From Chitinophaga pinensis (GTDB lineage: Bacteria; Pseudomonadota; Gammaproteobacteria; Burkholderiales; SG8-41): a stretch of DNA of 64,000 nucleotides. The translations under genes and the position numbers were made by a program. This document shows, in pieces, positions 8,266 to 17,437 of the stretch. The notes beneath the pieces are model-generated. The model was not told the DNA's origin. It saw only the letters and a program-made list of their open reading frames with translations, and did no database searches. Each line of letters begins with the position of its first letter. Positions within the stretch are counted from its first letter, which is position 1. The stretch lies in the NCBI GenBank assembly GCA_943329075.2, contig CALQCM020000021.1, positions 1-64,000 on the forward strand, read 5' to 3'.

Positions 8266-9405
8266 CTAGGGCAAATGCGGCTCGCTCAGATATTGATGCG
8301 TTCGCATTTCCGTGAGGCGGCTGACCGTGCGTATGAACTGGTCGCCGCCTTCCGCCATAGGATACAGCGCTTCGGGCTCGTCCGCCGCCGACATGATCAA
8401 TTTGACGCGGCGATCGTAGAACTCGTCGATCAGCCACGTGAAGCGGCGCACCACGTCGGCATTGTTGCGGCTGAAGTACGGGATGCCGGACATGACGATG
8501 GTGTGGTAACGCCGTGCGAGTTCGATGTAGTCGGCCTTGCCGCGCGGGCCGTCGCATAATTCGGCGAAATAAAACCAGGCCACACCGCGTCCCAGTTTGC
8601 GCGCATGGATTACGCGCCCCTCGATTTCGAGCGCCGTGTCTTCGGCCGCTTCATGGCGCGATATCTTTTCGAAGGCCTTGTCGAGCCGCGTATCGGCGCC
8701 CGCGCCGGTGTGATAAACACCCGCACTTTCCAGTTCGCGCAGGCGGTAATCCACGCCCTGATCAACGTTGATCACTGCGAGGTTTTTCTTGAGCAACTCG
8801 ATGGCAGGCATAAACTGGCTGCGCTGCAATCCATGCGGATAAAGTTCTTCAGGATGCTGGTTGGAGGTGGTGACCAGCACCACGCCGTTTTCGAATATGC
8901 CCTCGAGCAGCCGCCGCATCAGCATCGCGTCGGTGATATCGGTGACGTGAAATTCGTCGAGACAAAGCAGGCGCGTATCACGCGCAATTTCGCGCGCAAT
9001 GATGCGCAGTGGATCCTCTTCGCCCTGATGACGATTCAGGGCGTGGTGGATCTCCTGCATGAAGCGGTGAAAGTGAATGCGGCGTTTGCGCGCGACCGGC
9101 GCGCAATTGAAAAAGCTGTCCATCAGAAAGCTTTTGCCGCGGCCCACCCCACCCCACAGGTACAAGCCGGGAACGGTGCGCCGGCGTGCCAGCAAACGGA
9201 TCAGCGAGGCTTCCAGCCGTTCAAGCCCGGCGACATCCTCGTAGAGCCGTTGAAAGTGCTGCAGCGCATTGAGTTGCGCGGCGTCCGGCTCGAAGCCGTG
9301 GACGCGCGCATGCTGGCGCACCCATTCGACGATATCCGAGCTTTCCTGCGGCAGCGCAAAGTGACCATAGCGGTTTTCACCGCCGGCGCCTGAATCTTCG
9401 TTCAC
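8266..9405 (-). CDS. zapE: Cell division protein ZapE (AFG1-like ATPase)
   Basis: The product (379 residues) is a P-loop ATPase of the AFG1/ZapE family. In E. coli ZapE associates with the Z-ring, and the mitochondrial relative works in respiratory complex quality control. Walker A is GGVGRGKS (85-92) and Walker B is in RLLCLDEFHVTD (about 141-152), followed by the sensor TTSNQHPEELY. Length is typical. It directly follows lpd (13 bases), an association seen in many betaproteobacteria, so it is transcribed with the dehydrogenase genes rather than with cell division genes. Confidence 0.9.
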   Translation of the reverse strand: MNEDSGAGGENRYGHFALPQESSDIVEWVRQHARVHGFEPDAAQLNALQHFQRLYEDVAGLERLEASLIRLLARRRTVPGLYLWGGVGRGKSFLMDSFFNCAPVARKRRIHFHRFMQEIHHALNRHQGEEDPLRIIAREIARDTRLLCLDEFHVTDITDAMLMRRLLEGIFENGVVLVTTSNQHPEELYPHGLQRSQFMPAIELLKKNLAVINVDQGVDYRLRELESAGVYHTGAGADTRLDKAFEKISRHEAAEDTALEIEGRVIHARKLGRGVAWFYFAELCDGPRGKADYIELARRYHTIVMSGIPYFSRNNADVVRRFTWLIDEFYDRRVKLIMSAADEPEALYPMAEGGDQFIRTVSRLTEMRTHQYLSEPHLP

Positions 9406-9417
9406 AACTCCTGCCGC

Positions 9418-10842
9418 CTAAAGATTCAGGGTGCGCTTGTCGACCGCCAGCGCCGCTTCCTTCATGGCTTCGGACAGTGACGGATGGGCGTGGCAGATCA
9501 ACGCAATGTCTTCCGACGAGGCGCCGAATTCCATCGCCACCACCGCCTCGGCAATCAGTTCGGACGCCATCGGGCCGATGATATGCACGCCGAGGATGCG
9601 GTCGGTCTTGGCATCGGCCAGCATCTTCACCATGCCGGTGGTGTCGCCCAACGCGCGCGCGCGGCCGTTTGCCATGAAGGGAAAACTGCCGGCGCGGTAT
9701 TCAACGCCATCGGCCTTCAACTGCTGCTCTGTTTTGCCGACCCAGGCGATTTCCGGCGAGGTGTAGATGACCCACGGCACCGTGTTGAAATCGACATGGC
9801 CGTGACGGCCGGCGATGCGTTCGGCCACCGCAACACCCTCTTCTTCCGCCTTGTGCGCCAGCATCGGTCCGCGCACGACGTCGCCGACCGCCCAGACATT
9901 GGGCAGATTGGTGTGGCAATCATCGTCAACCGTGACGAAGCCGCGCTGGTCGAGCGCCAGGCCCGCGCCGGCGGCATTCAACCCTTCCGTATTGGGCAGG
10001 CGGCCGATCGACACAATCAGTTTGTCGAAGGTCGCGCTGTGTGCCGCACCCGCCGCGTCGGTGTACTCGACAGTGACGTTCTTTTTTGTCGAGACCTTGG
10101 TAATTTTGACGCCGGTTTGCACGGCAAGGCCCTGCTTGGCGAAAATCTTCACGGCCTCTTTGGCGATCTGTTCGTCTGCCGCGCCCAAAAAGACCGGCAG
10201 CGCTTCGAGTATGGTCACTTCGGCGCCAAGGCGGCGCCAGACGCTGCCCATCTCGAGGCCGATCACGCCCGCGCCGATGACGCCGAGTTTTTTCGGTGTT
10301 TCCGCAATGGCAAGCGCACCGGCATTGGAGAGCACCAGTTTTTCGTCAAACGGCGCGCCGGGCAAGGCGCGCGGGCTGGAACCGGTGGCAACGATGACGT
10401 GCCGGCCTTCGATCGTTTGCGCGCTCTTGCCCGCCACATCAATGCGCCAGAGCTCGCCGTTGCGGCTGCCGAAACTGCCGCGCCCGTGAAAAAACTCGAT
10501 CTTGTTCTTCTTGAGCAGGAACAGAATGCCGTCGTTGTTTTGCTGCACGACCTTGTCCTTGCGTGCCTGCATTTTGCCGACATTGATGTCGAGGCCCTTG
10601 ACCTCGATGCCGTGCTCGCCGAACTGGTGAGCGGCGTGCTCAAAGTGTTCAGACGACTGCAGCAAGGCTTTCGATGGAATGCAACCGACGTTGGTGCAGG
10701 TGCCGCCGGGCGCGGGTTTGCCCGCCGGCGTGCTCCATTCGTCTATGCAGGCAGTTTTGAAGCCCAGTTGTGCGGCGCGAATGGCGGCGATATAGCCGCC
10801 GGGGCCGCCCCCGATAACGATGACATCGAATGTGTTTGCCAT
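9418..10842 (-). CDS. lpdA: Dihydrolipoyl dehydrogenase (E3)
   Basis: This 474-residue flavoprotein re-oxidises the dihydrolipoyl groups of 2-oxoacid dehydrogenase complexes with NAD. The FAD-binding GGGPGGY is at 11-17, the redox disulfide is C49 and C54 in GGTCTNVGC, the NAD-binding [11 protein letters not shown] is near 185, and the active-site [10 protein letters not shown] lies near the C-terminus. It follows sucB and so should serve 2-oxoglutarate dehydrogenase. As no other E3 is in the window, it may also serve the second complex at 36.6-39.9 kb. A 77-base hairpin separates it from sucB. Confidence 0.95.
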   Translation of the reverse strand: MANTFDVIVIGGGPGGYIAAIRAAQLGFKTACIDEWSTPAGKPAPGGTCTNVGCIPSKALLQSSEHFEHAAHQFGEHGIEVKGLDINVGKMQARKDKVVQQNNDGILFLLKKNKIEFFHGRGSFGSRNGELWRIDVAGKSAQTIEGRHVIVATGSSPRALPGAPFDEKLVLSNAGALAIAETPKKLGVIGAGVIGLEMGSVWRRLGAEVTILEALPVFLGAADEQIAKEAVKIFAKQGLAVQTGVKITKVSTKKNVTVEYTDAAGAAHSATFDKLIVSIGRLPNTEGLNAAGAGLALDQRGFVTVDDDCHTNLPNVWAVGDVVRGPMLAHKAEEEGVAVAERIAGRHGHVDFNTVPWVIYTSPEIAWVGKTEQQLKADGVEYRAGSFPFMANGRARALGDTTGMVKMLADAKTDRILGVHIIGPMASELIAEAVVAMEFGASSEDIALICHAHPSLSEAMKEAALAVDKRTLNL

Positions 10843-10862
10843 GATGAAGACCTCAAAAAGCG

Positions 10863-10939
10863 AGCCACAGAGATCATAGAGAACACAGAGAAAACCAAGC
10901 TGCTTCGCCGTCTCTGCGTTCTCTGGGATCTCTGTGGCT
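10863..10939. repeat. Large hairpin-forming inverted repeat between sucB and lpd
   Basis: Arms of 28 bases (10863-10890 and 10912-10939) pair at 25 positions. They contain AGCCACAGAGATC on the left and GATCTCTGTGGCT on the right, around a 21-base loop. No T-run follows on the minus strand, so it is not a classical terminator. Sequences built from CACAGAG units recur as intergenic palindromes in many proteobacterial genomes. In the sucB-lpd transcript it could stall nucleases or adjust the level of lpd. Confidence 0.8.
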
Positions 10940-10947
10940 AAAGATTC

Positions 10948-12153
10948 TTAAATATCGAGCAACATGCGCGCCGGATCTTCCAGCGCATCTTTCATCGCCA
11001 CCAGCGCGAGCACCGCCTCGCGACCGTCGATGATGCGATGGTCGTACGACAGTGCCAGATAATTCATCGGGCGGATCACGATCTGGCCATTTTCCACCAC
11101 CGCGCGCTCCTTGGTGGCATGCACGCCGAGAATCGCGCTTTGCGGCGGATTGATGATGGGGGTAGACAGCATAGAACCGAACACGCCGCCGTTGGAAATT
11201 GAAAACGTGCCGCCAGTCAGGTCTTCAATGCTGAGTTTGCCGTCCTGCGCGCGCTTGCCGTATTCGGCGATCTGCTTCTCGATATCCGCGAGCGACATCT
11301 GATCAACGTCGCGCAGAATCGGCACGACGAGTCCGCGCGGACTGCCCACTGCAATGCCGATATCAAAGTAACCGTGATAGATGACGTCGTTACCGTCCAC
11401 CGAAGCGTTGACGACCGGATAGCGTTTCAATGCAACCACCGCGGCCTTGACGAAAAACGACATGAAGCCAAGCTTCACGCCGTGTTCTTTTTCGAATTTG
11501 TCTTTGTAGCGGTTGCGCAACTCCATGACCGGCTGCATGTTCACTTCGTTGAAGGTGGTGAGGATGGCCGCCGTTTGTTGCGACTGCACCAGGCGTTCAG
11601 CGATGCGCGCGCGCAGGCGCGACATCGGCACGCGTTGTTCTGGGCGGTCGCCCAGCGCACCCAGATCAACCGGCGCTGCCGGCGCACGCGGCGCGGCGCT
11701 GGCCGCAGGCTGCGCCGCATCCTGCATGGCAACGATGACATCGCCTTTGGTCACACGACCGCCGCGGCCGCTGCCGCTGATGCCCCCGGTATCGATTTTG
11801 TTGTCAGCCGCAACCTTTTGCGCCGCCGGCATCACAGCGCCTGCGCGCGCTGCGGCGGCGGGTGCTGCCGCGGTGGTTGTTGCCGCAGGCGTTACCGCCA
11901 TCGCTGCGCCCTTGCCCTCGGTGTCGATGGTGGCAATGATTTCTTTGCTGACGACTGTGCCGCCATCGCCTTTGATGACCTTCACCAGCACGCCGGATTC
12001 AGGCGCCGGCGTTTCGAGCACGACTTTGTCGGTTTCGATATCGATGAGATTTTCGTCGCGCTTGACGAAATCCCCGACTTTTTTGTGCCAGGTGACCAGC
12101 GTCGCTTCGGCGACGGATTCAGACAGCTGCGGCACTTTGACTTCTACTAACAT
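10948..12153 (-). CDS. sucB: 2-oxoglutarate dehydrogenase E2, dihydrolipoyl succinyltransferase
   Basis: The 401-residue E2 core transfers the succinyl group from lipoate to CoA. An N-terminal lipoyl domain carries the attachment lysine K43 in IETDKVVLE. An alanine-rich linker (about 85-115) leads to a peripheral subunit-binding domain ([19 protein letters not shown]) and the catalytic domain with intact H372 and D376 in DHRIIDG. It follows sucA by 27 bases. The annotation is secure from domain order, length and context. Confidence 0.95.
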   Translation of the reverse strand: MLVEVKVPQLSESVAEATLVTWHKKVGDFVKRDENLIDIETDKVVLETPAPESGVLVKVIKGDGGTVVSKEIIATIDTEGKGAAMAVTPAATTTAAAPAAAARAGAVMPAAQKVAADNKIDTGGISGSGRGGRVTKGDVIVAMQDAAQPAASAAPRAPAAPVDLGALGDRPEQRVPMSRLRARIAERLVQSQQTAAILTTFNEVNMQPVMELRNRYKDKFEKEHGVKLGFMSFFVKAAVVALKRYPVVNASVDGNDVIYHGYFDIGIAVGSPRGLVVPILRDVDQMSLADIEKQIAEYGKRAQDGKLSIEDLTGGTFSISNGGVFGSMLSTPIINPPQSAILGVHATKERAVVENGQIVIRPMNYLALSYDHRIIDGREAVLALVAMKDALEDPARMLLDI

Positions 12154-12180
12154 TTGCTGCCCCCGAAAAGAGTATGTGCC

Positions 12181-15030
12181 CTAGCGGACGCCATCGGCCC
12201 GTGAGGCGGCCCCCGGCGTCAGCGCCAGGTTGACCAGTTCCTTCTGCTGCTGTTCGTGCAGCGCCTTGTAACCGGCCGCCGGCGTGGCCGAGGAATCGCG
12301 GCCCGCATAAGTCAGTTTCTGATGCGGCAGCAGATGGCGCTGCAGATAATGCTGGATACGGTGCCACGCCCCCTGATTGCGCGGCTCTTCCTGGCACCAG
12401 ACGATTTCGGTGGCGTTCCGGTATTTTTCGATCTGCGTTTTGAACTCGTCATGTGCGAAGGGATACAACTGCGCGATGCGGATCAACGGTATATCGTCAA
12501 TGGCACGTTCGCGGCGGCCGGCGCGCAGGTCGTAGAACACCTTGCCGCTGCAGAACACCACACGTTTGACTTTTGCGGGATCGATGTTGTCGTCCCACTC
12601 CTCGTTGACCGTAATGAATTTGTCGCGTGAAAACTCTTCGAGCGGTGACACCGATTCTTTGTGACGCAATATGCTTTTCGGCGAAAAGATGATCAGCGGC
12701 CTGCGATACGGGCGGATCATCTGGCGGCGCAGCAGGTAATACATCTGCACCGGTGTCGCCGGAATGCAGACCTGCATGTTGTAATCGGCGCACAACTGCA
12801 TGAAACGTTCGATGCGCGCGGAGGAGTGTTCGGGTCCCGCACCTTCGTAACCGTGTGGCAGCATCATCGTCAGGCCGCACAGCCGGCCCCACTTGACCTC
12901 GCCGGAGGCAATGAACTGGTCGATGACGACCTGCGCGCCGTTGACGAAGTCTCCGTACTGCGCCTCCCAGATCACCAGTTCGTCCGGGCTGGATGTTGCA
13001 TAGCCGTATTCGAAACCCAGCACCGCCTCTTCCGACAGCACCGAATCGATGACAACAAAATCACCCTGCTTGTCGCTGAGATGCTGCAGCGGAACGTGAA
13101 TGCCCTGATCCCACTTTTCGCGGTTCTGGTCGTGCAAAACGGAGTGGCGATGAAAAAACGTACCGCGGCCGGCATCCTGCCCGACGAGGCGCACCGAATA
13201 ACCTTCGTGCAACAGCGATGCGTAGGCGAGGTTCTCGGCCATGCCCCAGTCGAGCGGCAGTTTGCCCTCGGCCATCAGCTTGCGGTCGGCCATGATCTTG
13301 TCGACGCGCGGATGCAGCTTGAAATTTGCCGGCACCTCGGCGATCTTGCGGCCCAGCATTTGCAGATGCTCGAGCGGCAAGCGGGTGTCGTCGTTCTCGT
13401 TCCACTTGGTACCGAGATACGGCTTCCAGTCGACCTCGAACGGCGGTTTGTAATTCGAGAGGATGGTCTGATTGGTGTGATGGCCGCCGTCCAGTGCGGT
13501 ACGGAAGTTCTGCACCATGGCGTCGCCACCATCTGCCGGAATCACGCCTTCGGCGGCGAGTTTTTCGCTGTAGATCTTGCGCGTCGTCGGATGACGGTGG
13601 ATCGCTTTGTACATCAGCGGCTGCGTCACCATCGGCTCGTCCTGCTCGTTGTGGCCAAGGCGGCGGTAACAGACCAGATCGATGACGACATCGCGGCCGA
13701 ACTTCATGCGGTAATCTAGTGCAATCTCGGTGACCAGGCAAACCGCTTCCGGATCGTCGCCGTTGACGTGCAAAATCGGCACCTCGAGCATTTTCGAAAT
13801 GTCGCTGCTATACAGGGTTGAGCGGGCGTCGCGCGGGTCCGAGGTCGTAAACCCGATCTGGTTGTTGACGATGATGTGGACCGTGCCGCCGGTGCCGAAG
13901 CCGCGCGTCTGCGCCAGGTTCAATGTCTCCATCACCACGCCCTGCCCCGAATAGGAGGCGTCGCCGTGAATCATGACGGGCAGCACCTGCTTGCCGGTAT
14001 GATCGTGGCGCCGGTGCTGACGCGCGCGCACCGAACCCACCACCACCGGATTTACGATTTCAAGGTGCGACGGGTTGAAAGCCAGCGACACGTGCATGGG
14101 GCCGCCCGGCGTCATCACATTGGATGAAAAACCGTCGTGATATTTGACGTCGCCGGCGAGCACCGAGGTCGCGTGTTTGCCTTCGAATTCCGAAAACAGG
14201 TCCTTCGGCATCTTGCCGAGCGTATTGACGAGTACATTCAGGCGCCCGCGGTGCGCCATGCCAATCACGAGTTCCTGCACGCCGGCCGCACCTGCGCGTT
14301 GCAGCAGGTTGTCGAGCATCGGAATGAGGCTGTCGCCACCTTCCAGCGAAAAACGCGTTTGGCCGACGTAGCGCGTATGCAGGTAACGTTCGAGTGTTTC
14401 TGCTGCCGTGATGCGCTCAAGAATGTGCTTCTTGTAACTGACGTCGTAGCCCGGCGTCGAACGGATGCTTTCCACGCGCTCCTGAAACCAGCGCTTCTGC
14501 GGAATGTCGCTCATATACATGAACTCGTAACCGATCGACCTGCAATAGGTGTCCTGCAGGAATCGCAGAAGATCGGCGAATTTCATTTCGCGCGGCCCGA
14601 CCAGTGAACCCGTGGAAAACACCGTGTGCCGGTCGGCATCGGTCAAGCCGTAAAAAGCCGGATCGAGTTCTGGAATATGCGGTTTTTCCTGGCGCCGCAG
14701 CGGATCCACCTCGGCGTGGCGCGTGCCCTGAAAGCGATAGGCGGCGATCAGTTGCAGAACGGCAAACTGCTTTTCGCTAAGCTGCGGGTGTCCGCCGCCA
14801 TGGGCGGCGGCAGTCGGTGCGCGCGATTTCGCCATCCGGGCGAAGCGTTCCTGCACGGCTGCGTGCGAGACGTCGCGCGCGCCATCGTCAAGCTTTTGCA
14901 GCTCGTCGAAATAGCCGCGCCAGCGCGGTTCTACCGAGGCCGGATCTTCGAGATACCGGTCGTAGAGCGCTTCTATGAACGGCGCGTTGGCGCCAAACAG
15001 GTACGAATTGCCGCGTAATTCTTCAAACAT
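12181..15030 (-). CDS. sucA: 2-oxoglutarate dehydrogenase E1 component
   Basis: This 949-residue ThDP enzyme decarboxylates 2-oxoglutarate and passes the succinyl group to the E2 lipoate. Characteristic stretches are the N-terminal FEELRGNSYLFGANAPFIEALY segment that anchors E1 to E2, VIGMAHRGRLNVL, the ThDP region HGDASYSGQGVVMETLNLAQ with NNQIGFTTSDPRDARS, and LPHGYEGAGPEHSSARIERF in the transketolase domain. Length matches the family. It follows gltA by 23 bases in the same unit. Confidence 0.96.
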   Translation of the reverse strand: MFEELRGNSYLFGANAPFIEALYDRYLEDPASVEPRWRGYFDELQKLDDGARDVSHAAVQERFARMAKSRAPTAAAHGGGHPQLSEKQFAVLQLIAAYRFQGTRHAEVDPLRRQEKPHIPELDPAFYGLTDADRHTVFSTGSLVGPREMKFADLLRFLQDTYCRSIGYEFMYMSDIPQKRWFQERVESIRSTPGYDVSYKKHILERITAAETLERYLHTRYVGQTRFSLEGGDSLIPMLDNLLQRAGAAGVQELVIGMAHRGRLNVLVNTLGKMPKDLFSEFEGKHATSVLAGDVKYHDGFSSNVMTPGGPMHVSLAFNPSHLEIVNPVVVGSVRARQHRRHDHTGKQVLPVMIHGDASYSGQGVVMETLNLAQTRGFGTGGTVHIIVNNQIGFTTSDPRDARSTLYSSDISKMLEVPILHVNGDDPEAVCLVTEIALDYRMKFGRDVVIDLVCYRRLGHNEQDEPMVTQPLMYKAIHRHPTTRKIYSEKLAAEGVIPADGGDAMVQNFRTALDGGHHTNQTILSNYKPPFEVDWKPYLGTKWNENDDTRLPLEHLQMLGRKIAEVPANFKLHPRVDKIMADRKLMAEGKLPLDWGMAENLAYASLLHEGYSVRLVGQDAGRGTFFHRHSVLHDQNREKWDQGIHVPLQHLSDKQGDFVVIDSVLSEEAVLGFEYGYATSSPDELVIWEAQYGDFVNGAQVVIDQFIASGEVKWGRLCGLTMMLPHGYEGAGPEHSSARIERFMQLCADYNMQVCIPATPVQMYYLLRRQMIRPYRRPLIIFSPKSILRHKESVSPLEEFSRDKFITVNEEWDDNIDPAKVKRVVFCSGKVFYDLRAGRRERAIDDIPLIRIAQLYPFAHDEFKTQIEKYRNATEIVWCQEEPRNQGAWHRIQHYLQRHLLPHQKLTYAGRDSSATPAAGYKALHEQQQKELVNLALTPGAASRADGVR

Positions 15031-15053
15031 GTGGCCTTCCGTACCTCTTCGGG

Positions 15054-16352
15054 TTACTTGCGTTTATCGAGCTGCACGAAATCGCGTTTCGGCGAGCCCG
15101 TGAATAACTGGCGCGGACGCGCGATTTTCTGCTCGGGGTCGCCGACCATTTCGTTCCACTGTGCGATCCAGCCGACGGTGCGCGCCACCGCGAACAACGC
15201 GGTAAACATCGAAACCGGAATGCCGATCGCCTTGTAGACGATGCCCGAGTAGAAGTCGACGTTCGGGTAGAGTTTGCGCGAAACAAAGTATTCGTCCTCA
15301 AGCGCAATTTTTTCCAGCGCCATGGCCAGTTTGAACAACTTGTCGTTCTTGAGGCCGAGTTCGTCGAGCACTTCGTGGCAGGTCTTCTGGATGATCTTGG
15401 CGCGCGGGTCGTAATTCTTGTACACACGGTGACCGAAGCCGTAGAGCATCGCGTGGTTGTCTTTTTCCTTGACGCGTTTGATGTAAGCGCCGATGTGTTC
15501 AACATCGCCGATTTCAGCAAGCATCTTCAGCACCGCTTCGTTGGCGCCGCCGTGCGCCGGGCCCCACAGGCTGGCAACACCCGCGGAAATACAGGCAAAC
15601 GGATTCGCGCCGGAGGAACCGGCGGTACGCACCGTCGAAGTCGACGCATTCTGCTCATGGTCGGCGTGCAGGATCAGGATGCGATCCAGCGCGCGCGTGA
15701 TGGTCGGGCTCGATTTCCATTCCTCGCAGGGCGTGCCGAACATCATTTGCAGGAAGTTTTCGGTATAGGACAGCTTGTTCTTCGGATACATGAACGGCTG
15801 GCCCTGATTGTACTTGTAGACCATGGCTGTAATGGTCGGCAGCTTCGCAATCAGGCGGAACGCGGTGATCTCGCGATGGCGCGGATTGTTGATGTCCAGC
15901 GCGTCGTGGTAGAACGCGGCCAGACCGCCGACCACGCCGCACAACACTGCCATCGGATGCGCATCGCGCCGGAAGCCCTGGTAAAAGCGCGCGAGCTGTT
16001 CGTGCACCATCGTGTGCTTGTTGACGGTACTGACGAATTCGTCTTTCTGCGTCGGGTTCGGCAGTTCGCCGTACATGATGAGGTAGGCGACCTCAAGAAA
16101 ATCGCAATGTTCGGCAAGATCCTCGATCGGATAGCCGCGATACATCAGGATGCCCTTGTCGCCATCGATATAGGTGATGGTCGAGCGGCAACTCGCAGTC
16201 GACATGAAGCCGGGATCGTAAGTGAACTTGCCGGTTTTGGCGTAGAGCGGACGGATATCGATGACATCCGGCCCGACCGAGCCGCTGAGCACGGGAAAGT
16301 CGATCGACGGCGTGCCGTCGGTGAAGGACAAGGTTGCGAGCTTTTCTGCCAT
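15054..16352 (-). CDS. gltA: Citrate synthase (type II)
   Basis: This 432-residue enzyme condenses oxaloacetate with acetyl-CoA. Catalytic residues are visible in [26 protein letters not shown] and [10 protein letters not shown] (the aspartate). The N-terminal beta-rich extension of the hexameric, NADH-sensitive Gram-negative form is present (about residues 1-60). It lies between sdhE and sucA. A good -10 box (TATAAT) in the 93-base gap upstream suggests that it also has its own promoter. It is distinct from the shorter methylcitrate synthase at 21.4 kb. Confidence 0.96.
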   Translation of the reverse strand: MAEKLATLSFTDGTPSIDFPVLSGSVGPDVIDIRPLYAKTGKFTYDPGFMSTASCRSTITYIDGDKGILMYRGYPIEDLAEHCDFLEVAYLIMYGELPNPTQKDEFVSTVNKHTMVHEQLARFYQGFRRDAHPMAVLCGVVGGLAAFYHDALDINNPRHREITAFRLIAKLPTITAMVYKYNQGQPFMYPKNKLSYTENFLQMMFGTPCEEWKSSPTITRALDRILILHADHEQNASTSTVRTAGSSGANPFACISAGVASLWGPAHGGANEAVLKMLAEIGDVEHIGAYIKRVKEKDNHAMLYGFGHRVYKNYDPRAKIIQKTCHEVLDELGLKNDKLFKLAMALEKIALEDEYFVSRKLYPNVDFYSGIVYKAIGIPVSMFTALFAVARTVGWIAQWNEMVGDPEQKIARPRQLFTGSPKRDFVQLDKRK

Positions 16353-16387
16353 TATTTTCTCCGCGGAACTTGGTCTGGGAACGTCAG

Positions 16388-16416
16388 ATTATACGTCAAT
16401 CAAATTTGGCTGAAAC
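16388..16416 (-). promoter_or_regulatory. Possible internal promoter for gltA
   Basis: On the minus strand TATAAT (16393-16388) lies about 36 bases upstream of the gltA start. The hexamer 17 bases further up is GTTTCA, a poor -35 match (3 of 6). The -10 is perfect, but the pair as a whole is only moderate. It would allow gltA-sucAB-lpd to be expressed apart from sdh. Confidence 0.4.
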
Positions 16417-16445
16417 GGCATTCATTTACCTGTTGTATGCACGTT

Positions 16446-16679
16446 TCATGCCGCCTGCAACATCGATAACATCGGCTGCAGAAGGTCTTGCTCCAGCGTA
16501 TCGCGCCCCAAAATCAAGTCCAGCAGGTGGTTATCGTCCAATTCGAGCAGTTCCTTGAATTGTTCGAGTTGCCCGGGGGTGAGAGTCGCAAGATGTTGCC
16601 GGTTAAACCTTTCGAGGATGATGTCCAGCTCCAGCAGGCCTCGTCTGCAATGCCAGCGGATTCTGTCCAGATCAGCCAT
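16446..16679 (-). CDS. sdhE: FAD assembly factor SdhE
   Basis: This 77-residue SdhE/YgfY (Sdh5 family) protein promotes covalent attachment of FAD to SdhA. The family signature RRGLLELD is at residues 12-19, followed by an all-helical core with ending-acidic segments (ELLELDDNHLLDLI). Its size is typical. It starts 19 bases after sdhB, as in many betaproteobacteria, and is followed by gltA. Confidence 0.93.
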   Translation of the reverse strand: MADLDRIRWHCRRGLLELDIILERFNRQHLATLTPGQLEQFKELLELDDNHLLDLILGRDTLEQDLLQPMLSMLQAA

Positions 16680-16698
16680 GTTAGTGCGCCGCCCGCAC

Positions 16699-17394
16699 CT
16701 ATACGGTGCGCTTGATCATCATTTCCTTGATCTTGCCGATGGCGCGCGTTGGGTTGAGACCCTTCGGGCAGACATCGACGCAGTTCATGATCGAATGGCA
16801 GCGGAAAAGGCGGTACGGGTCTTCGAGGTTGTCGAGCCGTTCGCTGGTCGCCTCGTCGCGCGTGTCGGCGAGGAAGCGATAGGCTTGCAACAGGCCGGCG
16901 GGACCTACAAACTTGTCGGGGTTCCACCAAAACGACGGGCACGACGTCGAGCAGCAGGCACACAGGATGCACTCGTAGAGGCCGTTGAGCTCTTCGCGGT
17001 CGGCCGGCGACTGCAGGCGCTCCTTCTCCGGCTCCGGCGTGTCGTTTTGCAGATACGGCTTGACCGAGTGGTACTGCTTGAAGAACTGCGACATATCGAC
17101 GATCAGATCGCGGATCACGGGCAAACCGGGCAACGGGCGAATCACAACCGGCTCTTTCACGTCGGCGAGCTTGGTGATGCAGGCCAGACCGTTGCGGCCG
17201 TTGATGTTCATGGCATCCGAACCGCAGACGCCCTCACGACACGAGCGGCGCAAGGACAGCGTGTCATCGTGTTCCTTGATGCGCACCAGCGCATCGAGCA
17301 GCATGCGGTCGGTCGGTTCGAGCTGGATGTCGTAGTCCTGCATGCGCGGCGCGGCGTCGGTGTCCGGGTTGTAACGATAGATCGAAAATCTCAT
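16699..17394 (-). CDS. sdhB: Succinate dehydrogenase iron-sulfur subunit
   Basis: The 231-residue subunit carries the three clusters that pass electrons from SdhA to quinone. The [2Fe-2S] ligands are in SCREGVCGSDAMNINGRNGLAC, the [4Fe-4S] ligands in CILCACCSTSCP and the [3Fe-4S] ligands in CHSIMNCVDVCPKGLNP. Each cysteine position expected for the family is present. It lies 43 bases after sdhA. Confidence 0.96.
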   Translation of the reverse strand: MRFSIYRYNPDTDAAPRMQDYDIQLEPTDRMLLDALVRIKEHDDTLSLRRSCREGVCGSDAMNINGRNGLACITKLADVKEPVVIRPLPGLPVIRDLIVDMSQFFKQYHSVKPYLQNDTPEPEKERLQSPADREELNGLYECILCACCSTSCPSFWWNPDKFVGPAGLLQAYRFLADTRDEATSERLDNLEDPYRLFRCHSIMNCVDVCPKGLNPTRAIGKIKEMMIKRTV

Positions 17395-17437
17395 GGCGAT
17401 GTCCTGGGAAGCGGTCTAGTAGTTGGCTTGGTGTCGG

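Noticed and set aside
9484..10941. 485-codon plus-strand open frame over lpd
   Set aside because: It is the mirror of a well-supported gene in GC-rich DNA; its translation is full of Arg/His/Ala runs with no domain.
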